Source: Bacillus sp. Marseille-Q3570 (GTDB lineage: Bacteria; Bacillota; Bacilli; Bacillales; Fictibacillaceae). From it: a stretch of DNA of 64,000 nucleotides. Below the pieces are notes generated by a model. The model was not told the origin of the DNA and made no database searches. It saw nothing but the letters and a program-made list of their open reading frames with translations. Positions 35,921-44,607 of this stretch are shown one piece after another. The stretch covers positions 248,001 through 312,000 of the forward strand of contig NZ_CAMGYZ010000001.1 of NCBI RefSeq assembly GCF_946151055.1. Reading direction: 5' to 3'. The translations under genes and the position numbers were made by a program. The first letter of the stretch is position 1. Every line of letters begins with the position of its first letter.

Positions 35921-36139
35921 TGGCTGCACCCCCTTCCTTGACTGCTTGAGACGGGGATCAGCCTTCCACCCTCGAGTATCCTCTATTGCACTCTTATTAT
36001 TATACCACGATTCCATCATTTTCCTCATCGTCAATTTGAGCTAATTATATTCTAATCAATAATGTTTTTTAGAAGACCCCCACAGGTAAATCCGAAAACC
36101 CGAAACCTATTAGCACAACCCCCTTAAAAGTTATCATGG

Positions 36140-36186
36140 AAGGACACTTAGAATGTAGCATCCCCTGCATTCTAAAGTGTCCTTTT
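36140..36186 (+). terminator. Strong hairpin with T-tract, no gene upstream
   Basis: AAGGACACTTAGAATG (36140-36155) pairs with CATTCTAAAGTGTCCTT (36168-36184) with one bulge, followed by TTTG. It has the form of an intrinsic terminator on the plus strand, but no plus-strand gene precedes it closely. The surrounding 36050-36374 shows no CDS. Confidence 0.6.
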
Positions 36187-36374
36187 TGTTTCCGAAGATA
36201 AAAAACTCACGGGTCAAATTCTTTTGATACCTGCCTCGTTTTGCGTTTTGCAAAAACGTATCCTGGCATCTTTTTGGCACTATCGCACGATTAATGATGT
36301 CACAAAGCACTCGGTTTTTCCCTATCGTATCACATGACGTCGCCCTACAGAGATACCATCTTTATCAAGCGAAA

Positions 36375-36398
36375 AACGCCCCCTGAAAAAGGAGCGTT
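36375..36398 (-). terminator. Terminator of the GntR-ABC-ECF operon
   Basis: AACGCCCCCT (36375-36384) pairs with AGGAGCGTT (36390-36398) with one mismatch. On the minus strand it is followed by TTTCGC. Confidence 0.65.
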
Positions 36399-36405
36399 CT
36401 CTTTA

Positions 36406-36951
36406 TTAGGCACTAATTTGCTTATTTAATCCACATTTGATTTGCTGCCTAGCCCGGTAGAGGCGTGATTTCACAGTTCCTAATGGGAGCTGTAATCGAT
36501 CAGCAATTTCTTCTTCTTTCAATCCATCATCATATTTAAGTAGAAAGACTTCACGCAAAACCGGTTTTAGTCCACTTACTTCGTGTTCAATTTCTTTTTC
36601 CATCCATAAAGCCTCGACGATTTGTTCAACATCATTCTTTTCCTGGTTGTATTCGTTTGCTGTATAGATGACATCCTCCACCAGGATTGCGCCGGATTTC
36701 TTTTCTTTACGGATGAGGTCAATCGCAGTTCGTGAGGCAATGGTCGAAAGCCACGAACCGATTTTATCGATATCCAATATGGAGTCGATTTTCTTGAATG
36801 CCTTGATGAAGGTTTCTTGAACGATATCTTCTGCAAGATATCTATCATGGGTGATCATCACTGCAACCTTGAATACTTTATGCCAGAATGTTTCATATAT
36901 AAGATTTAAATCGATTTCTTGTTTATGTTCTTGAAGATGTGTTGATTGCAT
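36406..36951 (-). CDS. ECF-type RNA polymerase sigma factor
   Basis: A 181-aa group IV sigma factor with region 2 (LAEDIVQETFIKAFKKIDSI, WLSTIASRTAIDLIRK) and region 4 (LREVFLLKYDDGLKEEEIADRLQLPLG then TVKSRLYRARQQIK). It is the last gene of the gntR-ABC-permease operon, 17 nt after the permease. No anti-sigma gene follows; a terminator does. Its target promoters are unknown. AAAGGTGAGGTG precedes the ATG. Confidence 0.9.
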   Translation of the reverse strand: MQSTHLQEHKQEIDLNLIYETFWHKVFKVAVMITHDRYLAEDIVQETFIKAFKKIDSILDIDKIGSWLSTIASRTAIDLIRKEKKSGAILVEDVIYTANEYNQEKNDVEQIVEALWMEKEIEHEVSGLKPVLREVFLLKYDDGLKEEEIADRLQLPLGTVKSRLYRARQQIKCGLNKQISA

Positions 36952-36968
36952 CTATTATCACCTCACCT

Positions 36969-38960
36969 TTATTCAAAATGTTCTTTTACAAAATCAGGGA
37001 TATTATGATCAGGAAAACTTAACAGTTCCATTTGATCAGTATCTTTGTACTTGAACACGATGAAATATTTATTATCTGGATTTCCCCATGTGGAAGCCTT
37101 GATACTATCTTGAATTTCACTCTTCTTCGTAATCTTCCAGGCCTCTGATAATTGTGTAAGCTGTTCGGCTACTCCCATTTCTTGTCCATTGAATTCAATG
37201 TTCACAGATGGCGCGATGACTGCATATTCGATATCTTCTATTGTTGTTAAAACCCTATTCGAGAGACTTTCTGCTTTCATCCACTCTTCGAACCTCTCGA
37301 ACGATGATTCAAATTCCAGATAAACTTCATTATGCTCACCACTTGAAAGGTGGATCCTGATAGAAGGTTCAAATGCGTTTTGGTCTCTTCCTCCATCATA
37401 AGGAGCCTCTTTTACATCCAGCTTCAATGCTTCTATTGCAGCTTCGATTTTTTCAGGTTCATGTACAATTGCTTCCCCTTTTTTGGATTCCACCGTAATT
37501 CTCGTCACTTCTTCACTGGAAATATGGAATATCCGATTCGTCTTTTCTTTATATTCATTGGCTTCATAGACCGGCTTCAAATATGTCATTAGATCTTCCG
37601 TGACCGGTACACGGTATTCCCTGATCATCTCTCCTCCATTCTTCATTTCATAAGCAATGAAGAATGTTTGTGTATTATGATATGAAGGTAAATATGACTT
37701 TTTATTGTCGATAAGGTACTCATGCAAGCTTATTACGGATTGGATATTTTCTTTGCTGTCCAAGGTTGGATTATAATATTCCGGTCCATCCAATGAATCG
37801 AGTTCATCCTTGTGTTCAAAGTTCCATGCCCCGTTCCCTATGAAGACTTGATCGACTTCATTCAATTCCGGCACTCTATTTTCGTAACCTGTCAAATCAA
37901 AACGGAATGCAATAATTGCCACGGCTACGATTACGGCAAAGATAATATAGCCCTTTAAATTAGCGAAAACCCGCCACGTTTTTTGTAAAAGCATTTCTGC
38001 TATTAAATATCCGAAAATACTACCCAGGATATAACCAACGAGCAACCAGGTGAATGAATGCTGCGTTTCGCTGAAGTACATACCACCCAACAACATTACA
38101 CAAAGCGTTACACTATATTTGAAAAATGGTTTCAATGGCTGAAATACAAACGCCTGGGATACGCCTTCCAGATTTCTTCTTTCATAAAGTTTCATGCCTC
38201 CTATATACAGTACAAGAGTCATTGCCAGATAGAGGACAACTTCTGCCCATGTGAAAATTTCTTTCTCTTGATCAATCATATAGGTCGCTAATGCTGTAAT
38301 GGGTGAATATTTGTTCAATTGACTGCTCATATAATAATTTGCTGAAAACCCATATAAGAAATAGGTCATGTTCATGACAATCAAAATGGTGATCCCGACT
38401 GGTAACAGCAATAGGATATAGGTAAGTACTCCTTGCACCGCGGATAATCCGGTCATCGATCCAATGAATATTCCCGCGATGAACAGCAATACCGTGATCA
38501 CGAAAAGCAGGCACATCCATACCCAAACGTCTCTCATTGTATAGAAGTTTTCCAGATTCATCGTGCCATTCATTATCATCAGAACGATCCCTGTAATGAG
38601 TACAGGAAGCAATAAATAGATGACACCCAGCAAAGCATAATTGTTATAAAGGGTTGATCTTTTTATAGGCAAACTATGCATGAAATCTGACGCATTTTTT
38701 ACATGTAAATATCTGAATAAGAAAATCGCAAATAGGATAGGTACTGAAAACACTAATAAGAGTTGGATCTCACCGTTAAAGGAAAACAAACCATCATAAT
38801 AGTTGAATTGACTTGAAGAGTCTTCACTGCTCCAAATCATCAATATCTGCATGGGAAGTGCAAGGAATAAACCAAACAGATAAATGAGTGCTATCCATCC
38901 CACACTACGGAAGCTTTGGATCCACATCTCTTTATTAATCCAGGACGTTTGTGATTGCAT
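36969..38960 (-). CDS. ABC transporter permease with large extracytoplasmic domain (DUF6449-like)
   Basis: About 663 aa. The N-terminal 400 residues hold some nine or ten hydrophobic segments (for example SVGWIALIYLFGLFLALPMQIL and IFAVIVAVAIIAFRF). They are followed by a roughly 260-residue hydrophilic C-terminal domain (from LTGYENRVPELNEVDQVF), likely outside the cell. The ATG at 38960 follows GGGGGATG and overlaps the ATPase gene by 26 nt; the frame is open to 39167, inside the ATPase gene, and that part is rejected. It forms an exporter with the adjacent ATPase. The substrate is unknown. Confidence 0.82.
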   Translation of the reverse strand: MQSQTSWINKEMWIQSFRSVGWIALIYLFGLFLALPMQILMIWSSEDSSSQFNYYDGLFSFNGEIQLLLVFSVPILFAIFLFRYLHVKNASDFMHSLPIKRSTLYNNYALLGVIYLLLPVLITGIVLMIMNGTMNLENFYTMRDVWVWMCLLFVITVLLFIAGIFIGSMTGLSAVQGVLTYILLLLPVGITILIVMNMTYFLYGFSANYYMSSQLNKYSPITALATYMIDQEKEIFTWAEVVLYLAMTLVLYIGGMKLYERRNLEGVSQAFVFQPLKPFFKYSVTLCVMLLGGMYFSETQHSFTWLLVGYILGSIFGYLIAEMLLQKTWRVFANLKGYIIFAVIVAVAIIAFRFDLTGYENRVPELNEVDQVFIGNGAWNFEHKDELDSLDGPEYYNPTLDSKENIQSVISLHEYLIDNKKSYLPSYHNTQTFFIAYEMKNGGEMIREYRVPVTEDLMTYLKPVYEANEYKEKTNRIFHISSEEVTRITVESKKGEAIVHEPEKIEAAIEALKLDVKEAPYDGGRDQNAFEPSIRIHLSSGEHNEVYLEFESSFERFEEWMKAESLSNRVLTTIEDIEYAVIAPSVNIEFNGQEMGVAEQLTQLSEAWKITKKSEIQDSIKASTWGNPDNKYFIVFKYKDTDQMELLSFPDHNIPDFVKEHFE

Positions 38961-39834
38961 AGCCAACATCCCCCATCTCATATATGAAGATTTCTTCGAG
39001 TGTGAGCGGTAATAGGTCATAAACAACCGGGTTGAATCGTTCAAAGTTTTCCGAAACTTCATCTGCTTGCCCTCTGACGATACAGAGCATGACACTTCCG
39101 CGTTTTTCTTTGTACAACAAGTCCACATCTGAGAAAAGCTCATCTGGAACTTCCCTCTTAAAGGCAATCTGGATTTTATGGATGTCCGACTTTAATACAT
39201 CCAGTTCCTTTTCCAGTAAAAGCTTTCCCTTATGTAATATCCCGATATGATCGCAAATGTCTTCAATTTCCCTCAAATTATGAGAAGAGATGAGAACGGT
39301 CATTTCACGTTCCGCTACATCTTGTAAAATCAGGTTCTTCACCTTTTTCCTCATGACTGGATCAAGTCCATCAATCGGTTCATCCAAAATCAACACATCA
39401 GGCATTGTAGAGAGTGATATCCAAAAAGCCACCTGACGCTGCATCCCTTTTGAAAACTTGTGGATCTTTTTATTTACATCGATCTTAAAGACTTCTTTCA
39501 TTTGCTGATACCGTTCTTCATTCCAATTCGAATACATGCTCTTGTAAAAATTCGCCATTTGCTGGATTGTGTATTGCGAAAAGAAATACAGCGTATCAGG
39601 AATAAAAATCATCCGGTCTTTCATTTTCGTATTCTCGAAAACAGGTTCATTATTGATTGTGACGCTTCCAGAACTCTCTCTTAATACCCCGGCTAGGATC
39701 CTTAGCAGCGTCGTCTTTCCTGCTCCATTTGAACCTAACAACCCGTAAATGGATCCTTTCTTGACTGTAAAGGAAACGTTAGATAATGCCTCGACATCAT
39801 CTAGCTTCTTCGCTACATCATTGACCCGAATCAT
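38935..39834 (-). CDS. ABC transporter ATP-binding protein
   Basis: A 299-aa ATPase with Walker A GLLGSNGAGKTTLLRIL near residue 36, signature IHKFSKGMQRQVAFW near residue 131, Walker B DVLILDEPIDGLDP near residue 150 and the switch His in LISSHNLREIED. The subfamily is the YtrB-like exporter ATPases linked to GntR regulators. It overlaps gntR by 17 nt at its start and the permease at its end. Confidence 0.93.
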   Translation of the reverse strand: MIRVNDVAKKLDDVEALSNVSFTVKKGSIYGLLGSNGAGKTTLLRILAGVLRESSGSVTINNEPVFENTKMKDRMIFIPDTLYFFSQYTIQQMANFYKSMYSNWNEERYQQMKEVFKIDVNKKIHKFSKGMQRQVAFWISLSTMPDVLILDEPIDGLDPVMRKKVKNLILQDVAEREMTVLISSHNLREIEDICDHIGILHKGKLLLEKELDVLKSDIHKIQIAFKREVPDELFSDVDLLYKEKRGSVMLCIVRGQADEVSENFERFNPVVYDLLPLTLEEIFIYEMGDVGYAITNVLD

Positions 39835-40216
39835 CTTGTTCCCCTCCCCCTATCGATTTCTCTATTTCTGTAATGTATTTTTGCAGTTCTTCTGCGGTCA
39901 TACCAAGGTAAAGTGCTTCTGAGACGAGCTCTTTGAACGCCGTCTTTACCTTTGCTAACTTTTCTGAGTTAACAGCATGTTCGGTCTCACTTACAAAACT
40001 TCCTTTTCCTTTGATCGAATAGATATATCCTTGTGATTCTAATTCCCGGTACGCCTTTTGAATCGTGTTCGGATTGATCGTCAATTGTTGGGCAAGCACC
40101 CTGACAGACGGAAGCTGTTCATCTGTTTTCATGACATCATTGATAATAAGCACTTTAAATTTATCGACTAGTTGCTCATAAATTGGTTTACGACTTCGAA
40201 CATCGAGATCAAACAT
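39818..40216 (-). CDS. GntR-family regulator, YtrA subfamily
   Basis: A 132-aa protein with the winged helix-turn-helix (FDLDVRSRKPIYEQLVDKF; LAQQLTINPNTIQKAYRELE; GYIYSIKGKGSFV) and only a short dimerisation tail, as in YtrA regulators. It is the first gene of the ABC/ECF operon and probably represses it; a 9-bp repeat array lies immediately upstream. GGGAGGG precedes the ATG. In B. subtilis the ytrA operon responds to wall antibiotics. Confidence 0.9.
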   Translation of the reverse strand: MFDLDVRSRKPIYEQLVDKFKVLIINDVMKTDEQLPSVRVLAQQLTINPNTIQKAYRELESQGYIYSIKGKGSFVSETEHAVNSEKLAKVKTAFKELVSEALYLGMTAEELQKYITEIEKSIGGGEQDDSGQ

Positions 40217-40237
40217 GGCTACCCTCCCATCTGGCCT

Positions 40238-40293
40238 CGAACTGTATGAACTGTATTAACCGTACTAACTGTATTATCATTATTAGTACAGTT
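40238..40293. promoter_or_regulatory. Probable GntR/YtrA operator array
   Basis: Four head-to-tail 9-bp units, nnAACTGTA (40238-40273; the third reads AACCGTA), are followed 13 bp later by the inverted copy TACAGTT (40287-40293). The array lies just downstream of a TATAAT-like -10 (minus strand, around 40297-40302) and 22 bp before the gntR start, a good place for repression. Confidence 0.6.
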
Positions 40294-40472
40294 GTTATTA
40301 TATACGAATTTTTCCATATTGGGAAGAAGAAATTTACAAAATAATCGTGTAAAGGAAATGTTTTTCGCAAAATCAACAATGATAGTAAAAGAAAACTGAA
40401 CACAAAATACTTGTTCAAGCATCTGTCCATACTATCTGTAGAGATATGATCAGCTACTCAGGAGGCTTACAT

Positions 40473-41342
40473 ATGGAAGCGAATTTGCATCAAAACAACC
40501 ACAAAACTTACTGTAACTGTGAATACGATGAATTGAAGAGAGTCATTTTGTGTGAACCACATTACATGACGATCCGCGAGATCATCAATGAAACGCAAAA
40601 AAAGTTCAAAGATGAGGGCATAAATATCGATCTGGCAGTTGAACAACATAACCAGTTCATCAAAATACTCAGGGAAAACGGGGCGGAAGTAATCCTGCTT
40701 CCTTACCATGAAAAATTCCCTGAACAGGTGTTTACTCGAGATATCGGCTTTACCCTGGGCCAAACCGTTTTCATCTCTAAAATGGGGAGTGATGTACGTA
40801 AAGGAGAGGTAGGGATTGTAAAACAATGGCTTGATGATGAAGAAATGTCGTATTTCAATCTTTCTGAGGAAAAAATAGAAGGCGGGGATGTACTCATCGA
40901 TCAGGATACGATTTTTGTGGGTTTAAGTTATCGTACCGACCAAAAGGCTGTGGATCATCTTCAAAGTATTTTAACAACCTACAAGGTAATGGGAATCCCT
41001 TTTAATGAAAAATATTTACATTTGGATTGTGTATTCAATGTCGTTTCTCCTGAAGTTGCATTGATTTTCCCGCCTGCTTTGGACAAGAGAGAACTGGATC
41101 TTTTTTCTTCACGTTATGAATTGATTGAAGTATCAGAAGAAGAACAATTCACACTTGGGACGAATGTTTTATCAATAGGACACAAGAAAATTATCAGCCT
41201 CCCGATCAATACGGAAGTTAATGCACAATTGAGAAAAAAAGGGTTCGAAGTAATAGAAATCGATATTTCTGAAATCATCAAATCAGGAGGTTCCTTTCGC
41301 TGTTGTACAATGCCGATTCTAAGAGTAAATGGAATGCAATAA
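40473..41342 (+). CDS. Arginine deiminase/amidinotransferase-superfamily protein (DDAH-like)
   Basis: A 289-aa guanidino-modifying enzyme fold. Visible motifs: FTRDIGFTLG, IEGGDVLI, HLDCVFNVVSPEVALIFPPAL (catalytic His) and GGSFRCCTMPILR near the C-terminus (nucleophilic Cys). The set resembles bacterial dimethylarginine dimethylaminohydrolase and B. subtilis YkgA. The ATG at 40473 has AGGAGGC 8 nt upstream; nine extra codons upstream are open but unsupported. It stands alone between convergent and divergent neighbours. Confidence 0.82.
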   Translation: MEANLHQNNHKTYCNCEYDELKRVILCEPHYMTIREIINETQKKFKDEGINIDLAVEQHNQFIKILRENGAEVILLPYHEKFPEQVFTRDIGFTLGQTVFISKMGSDVRKGEVGIVKQWLDDEEMSYFNLSEEKIEGGDVLIDQDTIFVGLSYRTDQKAVDHLQSILTTYKVMGIPFNEKYLHLDCVFNVVSPEVALIFPPALDKRELDLFSSRYELIEVSEEEQFTLGTNVLSIGHKKIISLPINTEVNAQLRKKGFEVIEIDISEIIKSGGSFRCCTMPILRVNGMQ

Positions 41343-41379
41343 AAAACGGGATTACTGAACGAACCAGTCCCGTTTTTTA
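41343..41379. terminator. Bidirectional terminator
   Basis: AAAACGGGA (41343-41351) and TCCCGTTTT (41368-41376), with inner ACTG/CAGT pairing, carry A- and T-rich flanks on both sides. It serves the convergent DDAH-like and VanW genes. Confidence 0.85.
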
Positions 41380-41381
41380 TT

Positions 41382-42299
41382 TCAATTTTCATTTTTTATT
41401 TTAATTTCTTTAGGTAATTCAGATGGCGCTTTGGGAACCTTCTGGGGTTCGAAGTTGATCACCTCAGAGGAATAGAGTTTTACTACCATGCTTCCTCCAT
41501 ACCGCTTAGCCCTGATCAGTATCGGCTGATTATATTTATTGAGAAATTGAAAGTCAGCGCCATACCAGCTTACTGTCGCATCACGACCAGGCGGTACGTA
41601 TGGGACACGCTTACTATGAGAGTATCGTTCAATGATTTGGAGTCCTGCACGGTCAACCGCATTGAACAATGTTGAGGATACCTGGCAAATCCCTCCTCCA
41701 ATCCCTTCAGACACTTCCCCTCTTACGATGACAGGAGCTGGCAAATATCCTTTTTTCTTTGTTCTCCTGCCGACCACTTTGTTAAAAGAAAACGTCTCAC
41801 CAGGGAAAATGACTGTATTATCCATCGCTTCTGCAGCAAGAGAAATATTATGTGTGCGGTTTTCATTGTTTGAATTGAAATATGTTACATACTGGCCAAT
41901 CTGCTGTACCCTGATATGAGCAAGCAATTCACTATCCACCCTCGGATAAATGTCCATCTCTGGAACTTCTACCTTAAATGGACCATGTCCATAGTAATAT
42001 TCGAAAAACTGGTTATTGAACCTCTGCCGATCAAGCTGAAAACCTACTTGTCCAGGTATAATATTTCCCAAATCATCTAGCCTTGCATTTACAGGAGCTT
42101 GATAAACCAGTTGATCAAGTTTTTTGATGAATTTATTGTATTCATTAACGTCAAGTAAACGTGTATCTGGTATTCGCAACGAAAAATTTTCACGCTCAAC
42201 GGTAGTAATGGTTTCTTCTTGTTGTGTCAACGTCAAGCTTTCACGCTGTTCATCCTGTTGACCCACTAACAAAAGAGCAGCCATCAATATATGTATCAT
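41382..42299 (-). CDS. VanW family protein
   Basis: About 305 aa. A hydrophobic N-terminus (IHILMAALLLVG) suggests export or membrane anchoring. The VanW core is clear: FPGETFSFNKVVGRRTKKKG, GGGICQVSSTLFNAV and PGRDATVSWYGADFQF. VanW proteins occur with some vancomycin-resistance clusters but are general wall-associated proteins of unknown activity. Two starts are possible: the ATG at 42308 is only 2 nt from GGAGGTA, and the ATG at 42299 is 11 nt away; I prefer the latter weakly. Confidence 0.88.
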   Translation of the reverse strand: MIHILMAALLLVGQQDEQRESLTLTQQEETITTVERENFSLRIPDTRLLDVNEYNKFIKKLDQLVYQAPVNARLDDLGNIIPGQVGFQLDRQRFNNQFFEYYYGHGPFKVEVPEMDIYPRVDSELLAHIRVQQIGQYVTYFNSNNENRTHNISLAAEAMDNTVIFPGETFSFNKVVGRRTKKKGYLPAPVIVRGEVSEGIGGGICQVSSTLFNAVDRAGLQIIERYSHSKRVPYVPPGRDATVSWYGADFQFLNKYNQPILIRAKRYGGSMVVKLYSSEVINFEPQKVPKAPSELPKEIKIKNEN

Positions 42300-42392
42300 A
42301 GCAAGCATTACCTCCCGCCATTAGTATGGTCGTGGAAGCACCTTTTCATGTAACGATGATGAAAGAATGTGTCAGTTTCCCGGATACCGGTT

Positions 42393-42848
42393 TTACAAGC
42401 TTGGCTTTTTCTTTAGAAGATGCATCCAGACCGGAGGGAGTTCATGTGTTTCTAAATGTTCGAACTTTAGAAGTTTAACTTTTCCCGGAATTGTAGGAGA
42501 AACTTCAAAGATCAATTTATCTTTTCCGACAGTGATATGAGGACCGACCACCGGGGTGACTTCTAAAATGATGACAAAATGAAATTCACGAAATTCATTG
42601 ATCCGCTTTACTTTCTTAACTTCAATCTGGTATGGGTAAACGATCGGATCCTTTTTCAAATAAAATGAATAATGATCCGAGATAGCTTGATCAATGTGTG
42701 ATCCTAGAAACAACATGATCATATCCTGATACTGCAGCTCTGTTGAATCTTCTTCAGGAAATTCGACGGTATTTTTTGCATAAGAAGGTGTAAAAAAAGT
42801 CATTACAACAACAATCACTATGAACACCATAAGAAATTTCTTCTTCAT
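42393..42848 (-). CDS. Exported DUF3888-like protein
   Basis: A 151-aa protein with a signal peptide (KKKFLMVFIVIVVVMTFFTPSYA, cleavage near residue 24). A small domain follows, with LQYQDMIMLFLGSHIDQAI and FHFVIILEVTPVVGPH, which I recognise as DUF3888-like. Function unknown. The ribosome-binding site is weak (AGAAAGG at long spacing). Confidence 0.75.
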   Translation of the reverse strand: MKKKFLMVFIVIVVVMTFFTPSYAKNTVEFPEEDSTELQYQDMIMLFLGSHIDQAISDHYSFYLKKDPIVYPYQIEVKKVKRINEFREFHFVIILEVTPVVGPHITVGKDKLIFEVSPTIPGKVKLLKFEHLETHELPPVWMHLLKKKPSL

Positions 42849-42936
42849 ATCGAACGAAAACCTTTCTGAACAGGGATGTTTCTAGGTTGCCTAATTCTCT
42901 CACAATTATTTGGGTGGCTTACCCAGTTTGACAATA

Positions 42937-42963
42937 CAAAAAGGACGCGCTTGGGAACACGTC
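42937..42963 (-). terminator. Terminator of the GDPD gene
   Basis: GACGCG (42944-42949) and CACGTC (42958-42963) pair with one G-U. On the minus strand the hairpin is followed by CTTTTTG. Confidence 0.55.
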
Positions 42964-42974
42964 TCATATTGAAG

Positions 42975-43961
42975 TTACCTGGATTTTTTATGATGGAATA
43001 CTGGTGCGATTTTATCGATTCTGTTCGTCCATATTCCACCGCTATAGCCTTCTGGTAAACGATCCAAATCCTCCACTGCATCAAAACCTTCCGACCAACT
43101 TCCATCTCCTGCGACCACAATGACTCGAGTATCGACCTCTTCAAGCCGGTTTAGGAACTTATCTGGCCATCCCCATAACCACGGTGCGATTTTTTCCGGA
43201 ATATGGATCTGTGTCTCACGACAAGCTTCAGGAACATGGCTTGTCCACCCCACAGCAATATAAGGAATCAGACAACTCTTCAAGGTAGATTTTGACATGA
43301 CCCTGATATTATGAAGTTTTCCCTTGAGGGCTGCAATCGGTTCATCCCCTCCATATACCGCAATCTGATTCTGTTGATTCCCTGAAAGATTGGAGAGAAG
43401 TTGTGCCAATTGAACTCCTTCTTCCCGATCGTTACTCTTTATATGAATTAAAAACGATTTATCGGGAAAGTGCGAAAGAACCTCCTTCAAAGATGGCATC
43501 AAGCCGATCCCTTTACCCCGGAATGGGTAGGTCTTACCATCATCTGCTGTGTAGCCATATCCAATATCAATCTTTTTCAATTCATCCATCGTATACGCTT
43601 TCGGCTCTCCAGTAGTATTCGTTCGACAATCCAGCGTCCAGTCATGGAAAACCGCGAACTGGCCATCCTTTGTTGGCCTTATATCAAATTCCACTATATC
43701 TGCTCCTGCATCGAACGCTGCTTCCATGGATGGTATGGTATTTTCCAGGTATGGATGCTCCGGTTCAAAGATCCGTTCAGCCGTACATGTGTCCCCCTTG
43801 ATTCCTTCCATACTGAACGTTTGACTGAGTCCACGATGTGCCAGGAGAAGTGGATCACCATTTCGTTCTTTGGTAAAAAGCGAGCTATTATTCAGATACA
43901 TGAATATCGCCAATAAAACAATGATGCTACCGATCCACTTCAGTATTTTCTTAAACTTCAT
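42975..43961 (-). CDS. Membrane-anchored glycerophosphodiester phosphodiesterase
   Basis: A 328-aa protein with an N-terminal membrane segment (ILKWIGSIIVLLAIFMYL) and a GDPD TIM barrel. Catalytic and metal residues are in LLAHRGLSQ (His-Arg), LENTIPSMEAAFDAGADIVEFDI (Glu residues) and FAVFHDWTLDCRT (His). It hydrolyses glycerophosphodiesters to glycerol-3-phosphate outside the membrane, perhaps teichoic acid or lipid fragments. GGGGGAT lies 6 nt before the ATG. Confidence 0.9.
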   Translation of the reverse strand: MKFKKILKWIGSIIVLLAIFMYLNNSSLFTKERNGDPLLLAHRGLSQTFSMEGIKGDTCTAERIFEPEHPYLENTIPSMEAAFDAGADIVEFDIRPTKDGQFAVFHDWTLDCRTNTTGEPKAYTMDELKKIDIGYGYTADDGKTYPFRGKGIGLMPSLKEVLSHFPDKSFLIHIKSNDREEGVQLAQLLSNLSGNQQNQIAVYGGDEPIAALKGKLHNIRVMSKSTLKSCLIPYIAVGWTSHVPEACRETQIHIPEKIAPWLWGWPDKFLNRLEEVDTRVIVVAGDGSWSEGFDAVEDLDRLPEGYSGGIWTNRIDKIAPVFHHKKSR

Positions 43962-44007
43962 CTATGTATCCCCCATAAAACGCACTTTGCTGTTCCCTTA
44001 ATATCCC

Positions 44008-44505
44008 TTAAACCTTGATCTCGTTGCGATTGAGTCTAATCCATTCAAGGTAATAGTTTAATAACCCTTGTGTTAAGAAATCGAATGAATCGGGTGCGTG
44101 TTCAAATAACCGCTGAACATCATCAATACACATCCATTGATGTCCTGTAGCCTCATCATTAGCAGTCAATTCCCCTTCTTCAACCGCACATCTGAAAATA
44201 AAACCGATGGAATCCACAGGACCCTGAATCGTCTGATACACAAAAAATGGGGTCAATCCTTCAATTGTCGTACCATTATTAGAATAGATCATTTGGTTCG
44301 TCCCTTGTTTGATCTTCATAATTTTCAATCCCGTTTCTTCGAATACCTCTCTATGCAGCGCATCATGAATCGATTCATATTCTTCGATTCTTCCTCCTGG
44401 TAATTCCAACGCTTTCGGTTGATTCGGTTTATCCCGCATTTGGACTAGGATTTCCATTTCCGATTCTCTTTTTCTTTCTATGATGGCTCGCGCATTCACA
44501 TACAT
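44008..44505 (-). CDS. NUDIX hydrolase
   Basis: A 165-aa protein with the NUDIX box GGRIEEYESIHDALHREVFE followed by ETGL, preceded by NQPKALELP. The substrate is not predictable. The ATG at 44505 has GGGAGGAC 5 nt upstream. It is followed by a gap of about 100 nt (44506-44607) without a gene. Confidence 0.87.
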   Translation of the reverse strand: MYVNARAIIERKRESEMEILVQMRDKPNQPKALELPGGRIEEYESIHDALHREVFEETGLKIMKIKQGTNQMIYSNNGTTIEGLTPFFVYQTIQGPVDSIGFIFRCAVEEGELTANDEATGHQWMCIDDVQRLFEHAPDSFDFLTQGLLNYYLEWIRLNRNEIKV

Positions 44506-44607
44506 TGCTTTGTCCTCCCTATATAAGATCAAATGAATTTATCGACCAATACTTAAACCGTTAGTTATGCAAGATATCTTTTAGGGTAGATTTATCATGC
44601 CGATCCT

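Noticed and set aside
35921-36034. Longer form (66 aa) of the holin-like toxin
   Set aside because: The upstream part has no similarity to the toxin family and no binding site; the TTG at 35920 follows GGAAGGGGG.
38961-39167. N-terminal extension of the ABC permease
   Set aside because: It lies inside the ATPase gene in another frame, and the ATG at 38960 has a suitable binding site.
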